Of a stretch of DNA of 64,000 nucleotides, positions 1 through 8,624 are shown piece after piece; positions within the stretch are counted from its first letter, which is position 1; each line of letters begins with the position of its first letter. The DNA lies in the NCBI GenBank assembly GCA_040880125.1, contig JBBDJB010000003.1, positions 62,001 through 126,000 on the forward strand, written 5' to 3'. The position numbers and the translations under genes are program-made. This stretch comes from JBBDJB01 sp040880125 (GTDB taxonomy: Bacteria > Planctomycetota > Planctomycetia > Pirellulales > JBBDJB01). The notes under the pieces were generated by a model, which did no database searches, was not told the origin of the DNA, and saw only the letters and a list, made by a program, of their open reading frames with translations.

Positions 1-918
1 TTCGAACTCTGCGAGAATGTCAGCGTGACGCTCGTATTTGCGCCACTGGTACCCGATTTCATTCAAGCGACGCAAAAGGTCGGCAAAGTATCCCGTCCGA
101 CTTGTCCGTTTTAGGTAGGGAGCAACGCCGGCAGCATGTGCCACCTTCATCACAGGCACGTCTACGATAGCTCGCCCAACACGTTGCTGGAGTTGCGTTG
201 CAATTTCAATTTTTACAGGATTCTTGGTCCCCTCCTGTAGGTGCTTCATCATCTCGACTGCGTTGCAGCGGACTACGTCAGGTCGCGCCGGGTCGAGTGC
301 GGCGGAGACCAGGAACAGCATGATTTCCTGTTGCCTTGGGTCGGGTGCATTCCTGTAATCTTCAAGAAACGCTTCTTCTGGAAACTGCGGTACGGCTTGT
401 TCGACAACGTCTTTGACATTGGTTACCTTGAGTAACTCCACCGGATCGCGGGAAAGCACCACTTCGATGCACGTTTTGAAGATATAGACGCAATCTTCAA
501 GCTGTGCTTCGTACTCATCGTCTTCGTGCTCTAGGTCGCGACGAATCTCGTAGCATCGCTTCAACCGACGCCACTCAGCTCGGGTAAGCAGCCCCATTCG
601 GTATGAAAGGTCAAGAACGCGATTGTTGGACAGGTTCTCAATGTCTTCAGCCTTCGCGATGGTCGGCAAACTGTGAAGCTGAGCGGCTTGCTTGGCGATA
701 TCAAGTCCAGCAAGGACAATCTTCTCCCGAAGGTCGTGAAGCGAAGCGTTGAGTAGTCGCTGGCAAGCACTACTCGGGTCGACGGGTAGGAGCCGCTGGA
801 CGCGTTCTATCAGAGATTTCGCTCGCCATTGCGGACGAATCTGTAGTAGGAACCGATCGACCGTAGTTGGTTGAGAAACCAACTCAGTATGTTGCACGAC
901 CGGTAGATTACTTGCCAT
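1..918 (-). CDS. hypothetical protein with a HEPN-like RX4H motif (3' end outside window)
   Basis: An open frame runs from ATG at 918 to the left edge with no stop, giving 306 codons, so the C-terminus is missing. The codons read smoothly and the protein is mostly helical and charged. Residues ~126-131 read RRDLEH, which fits the R-X4-6-H signature of HEPN domains and sits in a helix-rich stretch followed by acidic residues (HEDDEYE). HEPN proteins are often RNases or their inactive relatives in toxin-antitoxin or defence loci; that role here is only inferred from one short motif. The C-terminal part (~residues 195-306) is helical and I do not recognise it. The gene lies next to an IS remnant, in an accessory-looking stretch. 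No partner gene is visible because the left neighbour is outside the window. Confidence 0.75.
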   Translation of the reverse strand, partial: MASNLPVVQHTELVSQPTTVDRFLLQIRPQWRAKSLIERVQRLLPVDPSSACQRLLNASLHDLREKIVLAGLDIAKQAAQLHSLPTIAKAEDIENLSNNRVLDLSYRMGLLTRAEWRRLKRCYEIRRDLEHEDDEYEAQLEDCVYIFKTCIEVVLSRDPVELLKVTNVKDVVEQAVPQFPEEAFLEDYRNAPDPRQQEIMLFLVSAALDPARPDVVRCNAVEMMKHLQEGTKNPVKIEIATQLQQRVGRAIVDVPVMKVAHAAGVAPYLKRTSRTGYFADLLRRLNEIGYQWRKYERHADILAEFE

Positions 919-1016
919 CACTCTACTCCGTCACATTCCGTGTGCGTTCTTGGACTGGTGTTCGGTGAGGCTCGCAAGAGGGCTATGACAAGCACGGCGA
1001 CCAAAGGGGGCCGATC

Positions 1017-1051
1017 AAAGGGGACATTCTAGAATGCCACGAAGATAAGCC
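1017..1051. repeat. Left terminal inverted repeat of the IS4-type remnant
   Basis: It pairs with 1704-1738: the outer 10 bases and inner 21 bases match perfectly as inverted repeats, separated by 4 unmatched bases (TTCT here, CGCC on the other strand at the right end). Confidence 0.85.
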
Positions 1052-1056
1052 CTTAG

Positions 1057-1650
1057 TCATTGTCGCAGCAGGGCTTGCTTCAGTTCGTGGCGAGGACGTT
1101 TCATCAGCGGATATTGCTTGGGCCGGCGTTTCACCACACGCGGTTCGACGCGCCCCAAGCGTAGCGGATTGACGATCAGCGTACAAAGCGATTCGCCGGG
1201 CCGTACATGGACCAGCCAGCGCAGCGCGTCAATGAAGCTGATCCGCTCGACGTTCACGCGTTGCTGCTTGGCCGCTTCCAGCATGATCAACCGCACCAGG
1301 TTGTAGACCAAGGCCAACATCCGCAGCTCCTTGTGAATGCCGGCCACGGTCTTGCACCGCAGCACATCCATGTGCAGCGTTTGCTTCAAGTGCCGCAGAT
1401 TGACCTCCACGCGCCAGCGGTCGAAGTACAACTGGGCCAGCTCCGCGGCGGGGTACTGGATCGGATCCAAGAGCGTCGTGACCAAAAGGATCTCGCGGGT
1501 GCGGAAGCCCGGCTGGCTGACGCGATAGCGCAGCTCGCGCACGAAGATCGACGCGGGCAGCGCCGCATACTCCTCGGCAGTCATCCACTTGGGCCGCTGC
1601 GCAGGCTTGAAGTACTCGACTTGCTGATCGCATTGCCCCAGCCACTTCAC
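1057..1650 (-). pseudogene. IS4-family transposase, C-terminal fragment
   Basis: The 197-residue frame contains the IS4 family signature Y-X2-R-X3-E-X6-K, seen as YFDRWRVEVNLRHLK, which carries the last catalytic Glu of the DDE triad. The two N-terminal Asp residues are missing. Reading upstream in the same frame gives a few more transposase-like codons (RSRW before the GTG at 1650) and then a TAG near 1672, so the frame is cut at a deletion joint just inside the right inverted repeat. The fragment cannot be active alone. Ends at the left inverted repeat as expected for a simple IS. Confidence 0.85.
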
Positions 1651-1703
1651 CCACCGCGATCGCGGACGCTAGCACGGTCAAGTCCTTGACCACAAAATGC
1701 TTC

Positions 1704-1738
1704 GGCTTATCTTCGTGGCATTCTCGCCTGTCCCCTTT
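1704..1738. repeat. Right terminal inverted repeat of the IS4-type remnant
   Basis: Inverted copy of 1017-1051. The outer AAAGGGGACA motif also occurs in the repeat near 3168, so the IS ends and the local intergenic repeats share a short sequence. Confidence 0.85.
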
Positions 1739-1799
1739 TGCTCGCCCCTTTTGCTCGCCGCATCAACTTCGGCCAGAATAGCCGAGAATCCGTGAACGG

Positions 1800-2003
1800 T
1801 TACCTCTTCTTGCGGCCCCTATCTCGAGCAAAAATCCAGACAATAGTGAACATCGCAATCGTAAGCGCAAAAGCCGACCACAAAGCCAATGCAACCTCCG
1901 GAAGGCGACTAGCGATAATGAACCACACGAGGATGTTAGCAACCAGCGCTGTACAAATCCTCCCAATGCGCGATCTAAGCCAAGTACTTACACTCGTCAT
2001 CAC
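1800..2003 (-). CDS. small two-helix membrane protein (hypothetical)
   Basis: The 67-residue frame starts at ATG 2003 after a purine-rich AAGGTGAAGAG about 2 bases upstream. It has two hydrophobic stretches (~residues 17-32 and 38-58) and ends in a basic tail (RDRGRKKR), which is a sensible inner-membrane topology. I recognise no family. Local base composition is lower in GC than in the core genes, fitting the accessory edge. It could be chance, since it is short and lies between an IS remnant and repeats. Confidence 0.45.
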   Translation of the reverse strand: MMTSVSTWLRSRIGRICTALVANILVWFIIASRLPEVALALWSAFALTIAMFTIVWIFARDRGRKKR

Positions 2004-2046
2004 TCTTCACCTTAATACTGACCGTTCATATCTCGGAATGTGCAGA

Positions 2047-2137
2047 AAAGGCGAGAAAAGGGGGCGTTCAACTTTTCGGTCGTCGGTCCAAACCTAGTGC
2101 GCTAGCGCACGGAAACGGTGTCTGAAAACGTTTCCGA
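2047..2137. repeat. Mosaic REP-like repeat block, copy 1
   Basis: Two sub-repeats occur here and again at 3039-3202. One is TTTTCGGTCGTCGGTCCAAA and its following bases (2073-2097), preceded by a GAAAAGGGG motif. The other is GAAACGGTGTCTG..GTTTCCGAT (about 2111-2137), whose ends GGAAACG/CGTTTCC form a hairpin. The order of the two sub-repeats is reversed in the second copy. Confidence 0.7.
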
Positions 2138-2139
2138 TT

Positions 2140-2916
2140 TCAAGGGAGTCGCTCTTTGTTTTCCAACCTCTTCAACGCCGCCTGATACACCCGCCTATCT
2201 GGTTCGCACAGCTCCACTACTTGCTGGTGAATCTCGGGTGTGATTTCCTTGTGCCGCTCATGTATCGGCGTCGGGCTGGCGTTGACGTGGGGAATGCGTA
2301 GCGACAAGCCGAGTTGATTTCGGCAGTCCGCGGTGAAGCGGGCCAAGTCTTCCAGGATGCCCACCACCGCGAAGTGATTGAGCCGCTCGATCGCCGTATC
2401 GACGCACTTGGTATCGGGGACGAGCATCTTGACCATCAGCGCGCCGTGGGCCTTCGCCCGCCAATCAGAGTCGATAAACTCCCGCAGGCTGACGTCGATG
2501 GGGAAATGGTCGCGGTTTTTGATGCCCAAGCCATAGAAGTAGTGTGAATACCAGCGCGCCACCGGGTCGCGGAGCACCGTCACAAATGACCACGCCTCAC
2601 CGGGTATTTCCCCCGGTGGCAACGGATACGGATAGTGTCCAGTCACCAGCCGGTTAGCGTTTTTGTGCAGCTCGTAGAGCAGCAGCCGGCGGCGGAATTC
2701 CAGCATCTCCTCGCCGCATAGGTCGGCGGCCTGGCTGGATGCCTGGGGGTCGAGCCTCACCGCCATCTGGCCCCGGCTTACATATTTTTGCCGCAGCGCC
2801 TGTTTGACCGAAACGCCGCCGCACTTTGGGACATGTAGAAAGAACACTCTGGGCAGTTTGTCGCCCCTCGAGAGCGTGCGGGCTGCCTTTCGGTAGACCC
2901 GGTAGATAATGTTCAC
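2140..2916 (-). CDS. sulfotransferase family protein
   Basis: Transfers a sulfuryl group from PAPS to an acceptor, probably a polysaccharide or other surface glycan; the acceptor cannot be read from sequence. The 5'-phosphosulfate-binding loop appears as HVPKCGGVSVKQ near residue 30 and the 3'-phosphate-binding motif as VLRDPVARWYSHYF near residue 120, the two hallmarks of the Sulfotransfer family, with the expected length (258 residues). I chose GTG at 2916 because GGGAG lies 8 bases upstream; a GTG at 2931 would add five residues. The gene stands alone between mosaic repeats and close to an IS remnant, so it looks like an accessory cell-surface gene, possibly acquired. Confidence 0.85.
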   Translation of the reverse strand: MNIIYRVYRKAARTLSRGDKLPRVFFLHVPKCGGVSVKQALRQKYVSRGQMAVRLDPQASSQAADLCGEEMLEFRRRLLLYELHKNANRLVTGHYPYPLPPGEIPGEAWSFVTVLRDPVARWYSHYFYGLGIKNRDHFPIDVSLREFIDSDWRAKAHGALMVKMLVPDTKCVDTAIERLNHFAVVGILEDLARFTADCRNQLGLSLRIPHVNASPTPIHERHKEITPEIHQQVVELCEPDRRVYQAALKRLENKERLP

Positions 2917-3038
2917 AAAGTGCTCTCCCACGGATGCCCATCAGGTCGTCAAGCGTTGACACGCGCCGGGAACCGTTTCCAATGCCGTAAGTATAAACTC
3001 CAAGTTTGCCGTCGTGGGAGGAATTCCTTTTCTGAGGT

Positions 3039-3202
3039 TGAAACGGTGTCTGGAGCTGTTTCCGATGCGGCTAACGTAGGCCGGCATCGGATCGCTTCGC
3101 TCAGCGACACCTGCTCTCCTGACAGCCGGTAATCGCAAGAAAGGGGCGCAAGAAAAGCGCAAGAAAAGGGGACATACTTTTTCGGTCGTCGGTCCAAACC
3201 TA
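3039..3202. repeat. Mosaic REP-like repeat block, copy 2
   Basis: Contains the GAAACGGTGTCTG..GTTTCCGAT hairpin unit (3039-3065), then three near-tandem GCAAGAAA(A)GSG motifs (about 3135-3167), AAAAGGGGACA (3166-3176) and the TTTTCGGTCGTCGGTCCAAA unit (about 3178-3202). The same units in a different order flank the other side of the sulfotransferase gene. Confidence 0.7.
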
Positions 3203-3331
3203 GCGTATTGGGGCCGGCGATTGGAACTTTTTAGTTCAGCCGTCCTCCGCAACCGTAGCCTGAATGACTTCGTTAGCATTGACCTGCCGCAAACCTCGCA
3301 CAGTCGCCCACTCTCGTGCCAGACGTAAAAG

Positions 3332-3352
3332 CACAGACAGGAATGTCTGTGG
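3332..3352. repeat. Dispersed palindromic repeat A
   Basis: CACAGACAGGAATGTCTGTG: the arms CACAGACA and TGTCTGTG pair. The same or near-same unit occurs at 31903-31922 and 37429-37448, with decayed forms near 4590 and 39651. Confidence 0.7.
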
Positions 3353-3533
3353 CTCCTTGGTAGCTCGCGCTCGAGAGGCTCCAGCCGGTCGCTGGGGCGG
3401 GTCTGAAGTCTCATGAATTCAGCTACAGGCCCAAGCCGCCCTCCCCCACTCACCTTGCCTGCGGCCCCCTGCGATGCTAACAAAGCGGCCACGCAGACTC
3501 CCACATTTCGAAGCCCGCCGCCCTCGCCTGCCC

Positions 3534-4175
3534 ATGAACCTCAAATCGACTGCCAAATGTGCCTGGTACCGTTTGCTGCAGTTTGGCTGCCGGATGGCAG
3601 TTCTGATGTTGTTCCGCTATCGCGCCACCGGGCAAAACCGTGTGCCCGCCAGCGGCGCCGTGCTGGTGGTTTCCAATCATCAGAGTAATCTCGATCCCGT
3701 GCTGGTCGGCATCGCCTGCCATCGCCGGCTGAATTACCTGGCCCGCAAGACGCTGTTCCGGTTCGCTCCCTTCGGCTGGCTCATCCAGTCGCTCGACGCG
3801 ATCCCCCTTGACCGCGACGGGCTAGGCCTGGAAGGCCTCAAAGAGACAATGCGGCGGCTGAAGCGCGAGCAGGCGGTGCTGCTCTTTCCCGAGGGCACCC
3901 GCACGCACGACGGCCAGATTGCTCCGCTGCGGCCGGGCTTTTGCGGCCTCGCCCGACGCGGAAAGGTGTCGCTGCTGCCGGTGGCGATCGACGGCGGATA
4001 CGAGGCCTGGCCCCGCGATCGGCTGCTGCCGCGCCGGGCCAGGGTGGCGGTCTGCTTCGGTCGGCCGCTGAGCAGCGATGTAGTCGCCCAGTACGAAGAC
4101 GACCAACTGGTCGAGCTGGTGCGGCAGCGGATGCTGGAGTGCCAAGCCATCGCGCGGCGGATGAATGGTCGCTAA
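3534..4175 (+). CDS. lysophospholipid acyltransferase (PlsC/1-acyl-sn-glycerol-3-phosphate acyltransferase family)
   Basis: Predicted to acylate lysophosphatidic acid or a related acceptor at the inner membrane in phospholipid synthesis. The catalytic NHQSNLDP block (the HX4D motif) is near residue 49 and the acceptor-binding FPEGTR block near residue 122, in the usual order and spacing. An N-terminal hydrophobic stretch (~residues 10-28) fits a membrane-associated enzyme. Length (213 residues) is typical. The frame is open back to ATG 3474, but the added 20 residues are Arg/Pro-rich and unlike the family, so I prefer ATG 3534. It is followed by about 700 bases without a gene and does not look cotranscribed with rpsA. 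Confidence 0.88.
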   Translation: MNLKSTAKCAWYRLLQFGCRMAVLMLFRYRATGQNRVPASGAVLVVSNHQSNLDPVLVGIACHRRLNYLARKTLFRFAPFGWLIQSLDAIPLDRDGLGLEGLKETMRRLKREQAVLLFPEGTRTHDGQIAPLRPGFCGLARRGKVSLLPVAIDGGYEAWPRDRLLPRRARVAVCFGRPLSSDVVAQYEDDQLVELVRQRMLECQAIARRMNGR

Positions 4176-4889
4176 GAAAGAGACCGGGCCCCGGTTCGGA
4201 CCGACGTATCCAGTCATTTTTCCGATTGACAAATGCAATTGACTGATACAATTACCTGCGACTTGATTCTGCTCGTGGCGGCACAACTCCTTGTAAATTC
4301 GGGGATTCGCAGACTAGTCTGCCTGGTGCCGCTGTCGCGTTAACGTAGATTAAATACACCAAATTCATCCGCCATAGCCAGGAGTTTTTTCAACACAGCA
4401 GAAAACCCGCTGTTGCAAAAAGGTGCCAGTTCACACGCCTGGCGCCGTGTAGGGAGGCTGCATTTTGCAACGAACGTGGGGCCCCCCCTTAAAGGCGCGT
4501 TGCAAAAGTGCCGTGGGGCGGCAGCCAGCACGGCGGGGCAAGCCAGCGTGGCACTCGGCGAGCTCAGCGACGATGCACAGGACGACGCCCAGACAGGAAC
4601 GTCCGTGCCACCGGTGGGTGGATTCTTGTCGCTGATATCTTGCGAACTGGGCGACGCGGCTTCGCCGCCCAATCGGGCAGAACCTACGGAAAATCAACAG
4701 CTTACAGCGATTGTACGCCTTTGCGGCCTTTGGTATATTCGCGATTTCGTATCCATTGGCCCGACGACAGCCTGCCGCGCGTGCGACCGGCCGGACCGAC
4801 TGGTGCGTTTCCTCTAACCGCAAGTGGCGTGGCAATGCGACCTGGTGATCCAGCAAGCTCCCGCCACGCAACGGAATCAACGCTTTCCT
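4176..4889. other. Intergenic region upstream of rpsA, no gene seen
   Basis: It includes decayed copies of two dispersed repeats (repeat B-like at 4535-4554 and repeat A-like at 4590-4610). Open frames here are in several overlapping phases with no domain. The proximal part presumably contains the rpsA leader and promoter, but I could not pick out a convincing -35/-10 pair. Confidence 0.6.
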
Positions 4890-6704
4890 ATGGTTAACCG
4901 CAATCTGATCCGTGACTTCGAAGTAACTGAAGAAGACTGGAATGCCGCGCTAGGCGGAGTCAGCACCGAAGAAATCGACTGGGCCGGCGGCCAGGACGTC
5001 GACGTCAACCAGATCGTCGAGGGCCGCATTCTCCGCGTCGACGACGAAATGGTGCTGATCGACGTCGGCTACAAGAGCGAAGGCACCATCCCGGTCGACG
5101 AGTGGACCGCGGAAGACGAACCCCCGGTGGTCGGCCAGCTCGTCAAGGTTCTGGTCGAAGACATCGAGGACTCCACCGGCGGCGGCGATGACCGCGGCAT
5201 GATCCTTCTCAGCAAGCGCAAGGCCGAGAAGATCGAAGCGTGGATGAAGGTCATGGAGACCGTCCACGAGGGGGACGTCGTCACCGGCACGGTTACGCGG
5301 AAGATCAAGGGCGGATTGCTGGTCGATATCGGCGTGAACGTCTTTTTGCCTGCCAGCCAGGTGGACATCCGCCGCCCGCACGACATCGGCGACTACATCG
5401 GCCGCACGATCCAGTGCCTGGTCCTGAAGATCGACGACGCCCGGCGGAATATCGTCGTCAGCCGCCGCAGCCTCATCGAGGCGGAGCGCGAAGAAAAGAA
5501 GTCGCAACTGCTCAAGACGCTGGAGGTCGGCCAGGCCCGCACCGGCGTCGTCAAGAACATCGCGGACTTCGGCGCCTTCGTCGACTTGGGCGGCATCGAC
5601 GGCCTGCTTCACATCACCGACATGAGCTGGGGCCGCATCAATCATCCGTCCGAGATGGTGGCCATCGACCAGGAGATCGAGGTGCAGGTGCTGCACATCG
5701 ACCACGAGAAGGAAAAGATCGCCCTGGGGCTCAAGCAGCGCACGCCCAGTCCATGGGAGAACGTCGAAGACAAGTACCCCGTCGGCTCGACGGTCCGCGG
5801 CACCGTGGTCAACGTGATGAGCTACGGGGCGTTCGTGAAGCTCGAGGACGGCATCGAGGGGCTGGTCCACATCAGCGAGATGTCCTGGACCAAGCGGATC
5901 AGCCATCCCAGCGAACTGGTCCACATCGAAGACGAGATCGACGTGGTCGTGCTGGGCATCAACAAGGAAAAGCAGGAAATCTCCCTGGGTATGAAGCAAA
6001 CCCAGGAGAATCCGTGGGACAAGGTGGCCGACCGCTATCCGCCGGGCACGATGGTCAACGGCAAGGTCCGCAATCTGACCAACTACGGCGCGTTCATCGA
6101 GATCGAGGAAGGCATCGACGGCCTGCTGCACGTCAGCGATATGTCGTGGACGCGCAAGGTGAGCCATCCCAGCGAAGTCGTCGAGAAGGGCCAGGAGATC
6201 GAGTGCAAGGTGCTCTCGGTCGATCAGGACCGGCGCCGCATCGCCCTGGGACTGAAGCAGCTTGAAGAGGACCCCTGGGCGACGGACATTCCCAACCGCT
6301 ACCAGCCCGGGCAGATCGTTACCGGCAAGGTCACCAAGATTACCAACTTTGGCGTCTTCGTCGGTCTGGAGAGCGGTCTGGAAGGGTTGCTCCACATTTC
6401 CGAGTTGGCCGATCACAAGGTCGAAAACCCCGAAGAGATCGTCAGCGTCGGGGACGACATCGAGGTGAAGATCCTGCGCGTCGATTCGGACGAGCGGAAG
6501 ATCGGCTTGTCGCGCAAGCGCGTGGAGTGGGCCGAAGAAGTCGAGGGCGAAGCCGGCGCAGAAGCACGCGGCGAAACGGCCGCGACGCCGTCGGCCTCGT
6601 CCGAGGAGCTCAAGGGCGGCGTCGGCTCCGATACCGGTCCGCTGATCAAGCCCGTGCAGCGCCAGTCCGAGCCTTCGTCAGAGTCGACAGAACCGGAAGG
6701 CTAG
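4890..6704 (+). CDS. rpsA: 30S ribosomal protein S1
   Basis: Binds mRNA on the 30S subunit and helps load it for translation. The 604-residue protein contains six S1 RNA-binding domains in tandem. The second to sixth begin at GDVVTG, GQARTG, GSTVRG, GTMVNG and GQIVTG; the last four carry the classic YGAF/FGAF...GL(L/V)H(I/V)S core, while the first two are more divergent, as in other bacterial S1 proteins. The tail (~residues 560-604) is acidic and low-complexity. I chose ATG 4890 (MVNRNLIRDF), because the 22 extra residues available from 4824 are unlike S1. No strong Shine-Dalgarno precedes it. A sigma factor follows 285 bases downstream on the same strand. Confidence 0.95.
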   Translation: MVNRNLIRDFEVTEEDWNAALGGVSTEEIDWAGGQDVDVNQIVEGRILRVDDEMVLIDVGYKSEGTIPVDEWTAEDEPPVVGQLVKVLVEDIEDSTGGGDDRGMILLSKRKAEKIEAWMKVMETVHEGDVVTGTVTRKIKGGLLVDIGVNVFLPASQVDIRRPHDIGDYIGRTIQCLVLKIDDARRNIVVSRRSLIEAEREEKKSQLLKTLEVGQARTGVVKNIADFGAFVDLGGIDGLLHITDMSWGRINHPSEMVAIDQEIEVQVLHIDHEKEKIALGLKQRTPSPWENVEDKYPVGSTVRGTVVNVMSYGAFVKLEDGIEGLVHISEMSWTKRISHPSELVHIEDEIDVVVLGINKEKQEISLGMKQTQENPWDKVADRYPPGTMVNGKVRNLTNYGAFIEIEEGIDGLLHVSDMSWTRKVSHPSEVVEKGQEIECKVLSVDQDRRRIALGLKQLEEDPWATDIPNRYQPGQIVTGKVTKITNFGVFVGLESGLEGLLHISELADHKVENPEEIVSVGDDIEVKILRVDSDERKIGLSRKRVEWAEEVEGEAGAEARGETAATPSASSEELKGGVGSDTGPLIKPVQRQSEPSSESTEPEG

Positions 6705-6826
6705 TCGGTACCACCCGTGCGACCGCCCGCGCAAAGCGCACGCGCTGCGCAGTGCGGCGGCGTGCAATGCGCGGCATCGGCCTTTTCGGAATCTCCCCTA
6801 GCGGGCGTACATCCCTCGCACCTGGT

Positions 6827-6854
6827 GCGGTTTCTCGCACGGTGCAGAAACCGC
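6827..6854 (+). terminator. Perfect hairpin between rpsA and the sigma factor gene
   Basis: GCGGTTTCT (6827-6835) pairs perfectly with AGAAACCGC (6846-6854) across a 10-base loop. There is no T-run after it, so it may be a Rho-dependent or processing structure rather than an intrinsic terminator. Confidence 0.4.
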
Positions 6855-6989
6855 GCGCCGGTCGTCGATAGTTTGACTGTCCGGGTGCGGATCGTGCGCT
6901 GACATTGTCAACGCCGCATCCGGCACCTGCCGTTCTCCGCGCTTGCGTGCGGAGTGACCGAGTCACGCACCGCCCGACCGAAACGCCCC

Positions 6990-7847
6990 ATGACCACGAC
7001 CCAGCGCAGAATGTCCTCCGCCGTCCAGACTCCGCTGGAAACCTACCTGCGCGAGATCAACGAGACGGCCCTGCTCACTTCCGACGACGAGAAGGAACTG
7101 GCGATCCGCATCGGCCAAGGCGACAGCCGCGCCCGCGACCGCATGGTCCGCGCCAACCTTCGGTTAGTCGTCAACATCGCCCGCGGCTACACCGGAAAAG
7201 GGCTCGGCCTGCAAGACCTGATCGAAGAGGGCAACTTGGGCCTCTTGCGTGCCGTCGAGGGGTTTGATCCGGCGATGGGCACGCGATTCAGCACCTACGC
7301 CAGCTACTGGATCAAGCAGTCGATCAAACGGGCGCTGATCAACACCGGTAAAACGATCCGCATCCCTGCGTACATGGTCGAGCTGCTCTCGAAGTGGCGA
7401 CGCGCCAGTGCCCGGCTGGCCGAGGAACTGGGCCGCACGCCCACGCCCGAGGAGATCGCCCGGGTGTTGGGGCTGCCGCGCAAGAAGCTTCCGATCATTA
7501 AGAAGGCCATCCGCATCTACAACGCCACGCCGCAGACCGACCAGGTGGAAGCCGGCTGGACGCTCGGCGAGATGGTGATGGACGAGCGGCTGCGCAGCCC
7601 CGACGAGATGCTCGTCGAGCATGATAACCTCCGCCACGTGAAGGAGCTGCTCGGCTCGATGGACGAGCGCGAGGCGACTGTGCTGCGGATGCGTTTCGGC
7701 CTGGACGACAACGAGCCCCGCACGCTCAAGCAGATCGGTGAGTCGCTGGGGCTCACCCGGGAGCGCGTGCGGCAGATCGAAACGGAAGCCCTGCACAAGA
7801 TGGCCGAGAGCATGGAAGACCCGCGGGAGCGCCTCGAGCAGCAGTGA
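6990..7847 (+). CDS. RNA polymerase sigma factor, sigma-70 family (RpoD/RpoS-like, group 1/2)
   Basis: Directs RNA polymerase to -10/-35 promoters. Visible domains are region 1.2 (TPLETYLREI), region 2 with the core-binding and -10-reading block (GNLGLLRAVEGFDP, then FSTYASYWIKQSIKRA), region 3 (the ELGRTPTPEEIA block), and region 4 with the helix-turn-helix (TLKQIGESLGLTRERVRQIE). It lacks the long 1.1 region of a housekeeping RpoD. At 285 residues it is most like the short sigma-70 proteins common in planctomycetes, so whether it is primary or alternative is uncertain. ATG 6990 is preferred over an in-frame ATG at 6954. It lies between rpsA and apt on the same strand. Confidence 0.92.
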   Translation: MTTTQRRMSSAVQTPLETYLREINETALLTSDDEKELAIRIGQGDSRARDRMVRANLRLVVNIARGYTGKGLGLQDLIEEGNLGLLRAVEGFDPAMGTRFSTYASYWIKQSIKRALINTGKTIRIPAYMVELLSKWRRASARLAEELGRTPTPEEIARVLGLPRKKLPIIKKAIRIYNATPQTDQVEAGWTLGEMVMDERLRSPDEMLVEHDNLRHVKELLGSMDEREATVLRMRFGLDDNEPRTLKQIGESLGLTRERVRQIETEALHKMAESMEDPRERLEQQ

Positions 7848-7898
7848 AGCTACCGTCACGCGCCTGCACCGCCGCCAACGCTTGGGTAAAATGCGTCC

Positions 7899-8432
7899 AT
7901 GACCAAGACTGAGCAGCTCAACCTGGCCGATTACATTCGGGCCATTCCGGATTTTCCCAAGCCGGGCATCCTGTTCCGCGACATCACGCCGCTGCTGGCG
8001 GCGCCGGAGGCCTTTCAGCAGGCGATCAGCCGGATGGCGGACCACTTTCGCGATGCGCGCGTCGACGCCGTCTTGGCCGCCGAGGCGCGCGGATTCATCT
8101 TCGCAGCTCCGTTGGCAATCGATCTGGGCGTCAGCTTCGTCCCGGTGCGCAAACCGGGCAAACTGCCGTTCGATACGCACGCCTTCCACTACGAGCTGGA
8201 ATATGGCAGCGATACGCTGGAAGTGCACGTCGACGGCACCGGGCCAGGCCAGCGGGTGCTGCTAGTCGACGACCTTTTGGCCACTGGCGGCACGACCGAA
8301 GCCTGCTGCCGCCTGGTGGAGCAATCCGGCGCCACGGTGGTCGGTTGTGCATTCCTCATCGAACTGCTTGCTCTGGCCGGCCGCAAGCGCATTGCCCCGT
8401 ATGAAGTGCTGAGCCTGATCCAGTACGAGTAG
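7899..8432 (+). CDS. apt: adenine phosphoribosyltransferase
   Basis: Makes AMP from adenine and PRPP in purine salvage in the cytoplasm. The PRPP-binding motif is [16 protein letters not shown] near residues 120-135, and the N-terminal [18 protein letters not shown] block is characteristic of APRT. The EARGF block near residue 63 and the KPGKLP hood loop are also present. Length (177 residues) matches the family. It starts 51 bases after the sigma factor gene on the same strand and may be cotranscribed with it. Confidence 0.95.
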   Translation: MTKTEQLNLADYIRAIPDFPKPGILFRDITPLLAAPEAFQQAISRMADHFRDARVDAVLAAEARGFIFAAPLAIDLGVSFVPVRKPGKLPFDTHAFHYELEYGSDTLEVHVDGTGPGQRVLLVDDLLATGGTTEACCRLVEQSGATVVGCAFLIELLALAGRKRIAPYEVLSLIQYE

Positions 8433-8624
8433 CATGGTCCGGCGGTAGCGTGCCGGCGTAGGTACTTGTTGTGCCGGATGTAGCGGCTCTGCGTGCTCCC
8501 TCGGCCACAACCGCGGCATCGATGGAATCACACCGGTTGACCGGCCAAAACTGACCTGCCTAGCATGGAAGTAGACCCACTGACGCGGACATCCGCGCCG
8601 GAACTTCCCTGCGAGGCAACTGCG

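Larger units (their letters stand above)
1017..1738 (-). mobile_element. Internally deleted IS4-family element with terminal inverted repeats
   Basis: The ends at 1017-1051 and 1704-1738 are inverted repeats: 10 bp (AAAGGGGACA), 4 unmatched bases, then 21 bp identical (AGAATGCCACGAAGATAAGCC, reversed on the right). Between them lies only the C-terminal half of a transposase. Complete IS4-type elements are usually about 1.3-1.6 kb, so this 722-bp copy has lost the 5' half of the gene. I found no target-site duplication outside the repeats. It could be mobilised in trans if a full copy exists elsewhere in the genome. Confidence 0.85.
2917..3533. other. Intergenic stretch with repeats, no convincing gene
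   Basis: Short frames on both strands overlap repeats and have no recognisable domain. It holds the second mosaic repeat block (3039-3202) and a palindromic CACAGACAGGAATGTCTGTG-type repeat at 3332-3352. Confidence 0.6.

Noticed and set aside
4950..6416. Long minus-strand frame (488 codons) opposite rpsA
   Set aside because: It is an antisense shadow of a clear S1 gene; the sequence is His/Asp/Leu-rich noise from GC-rich codons.
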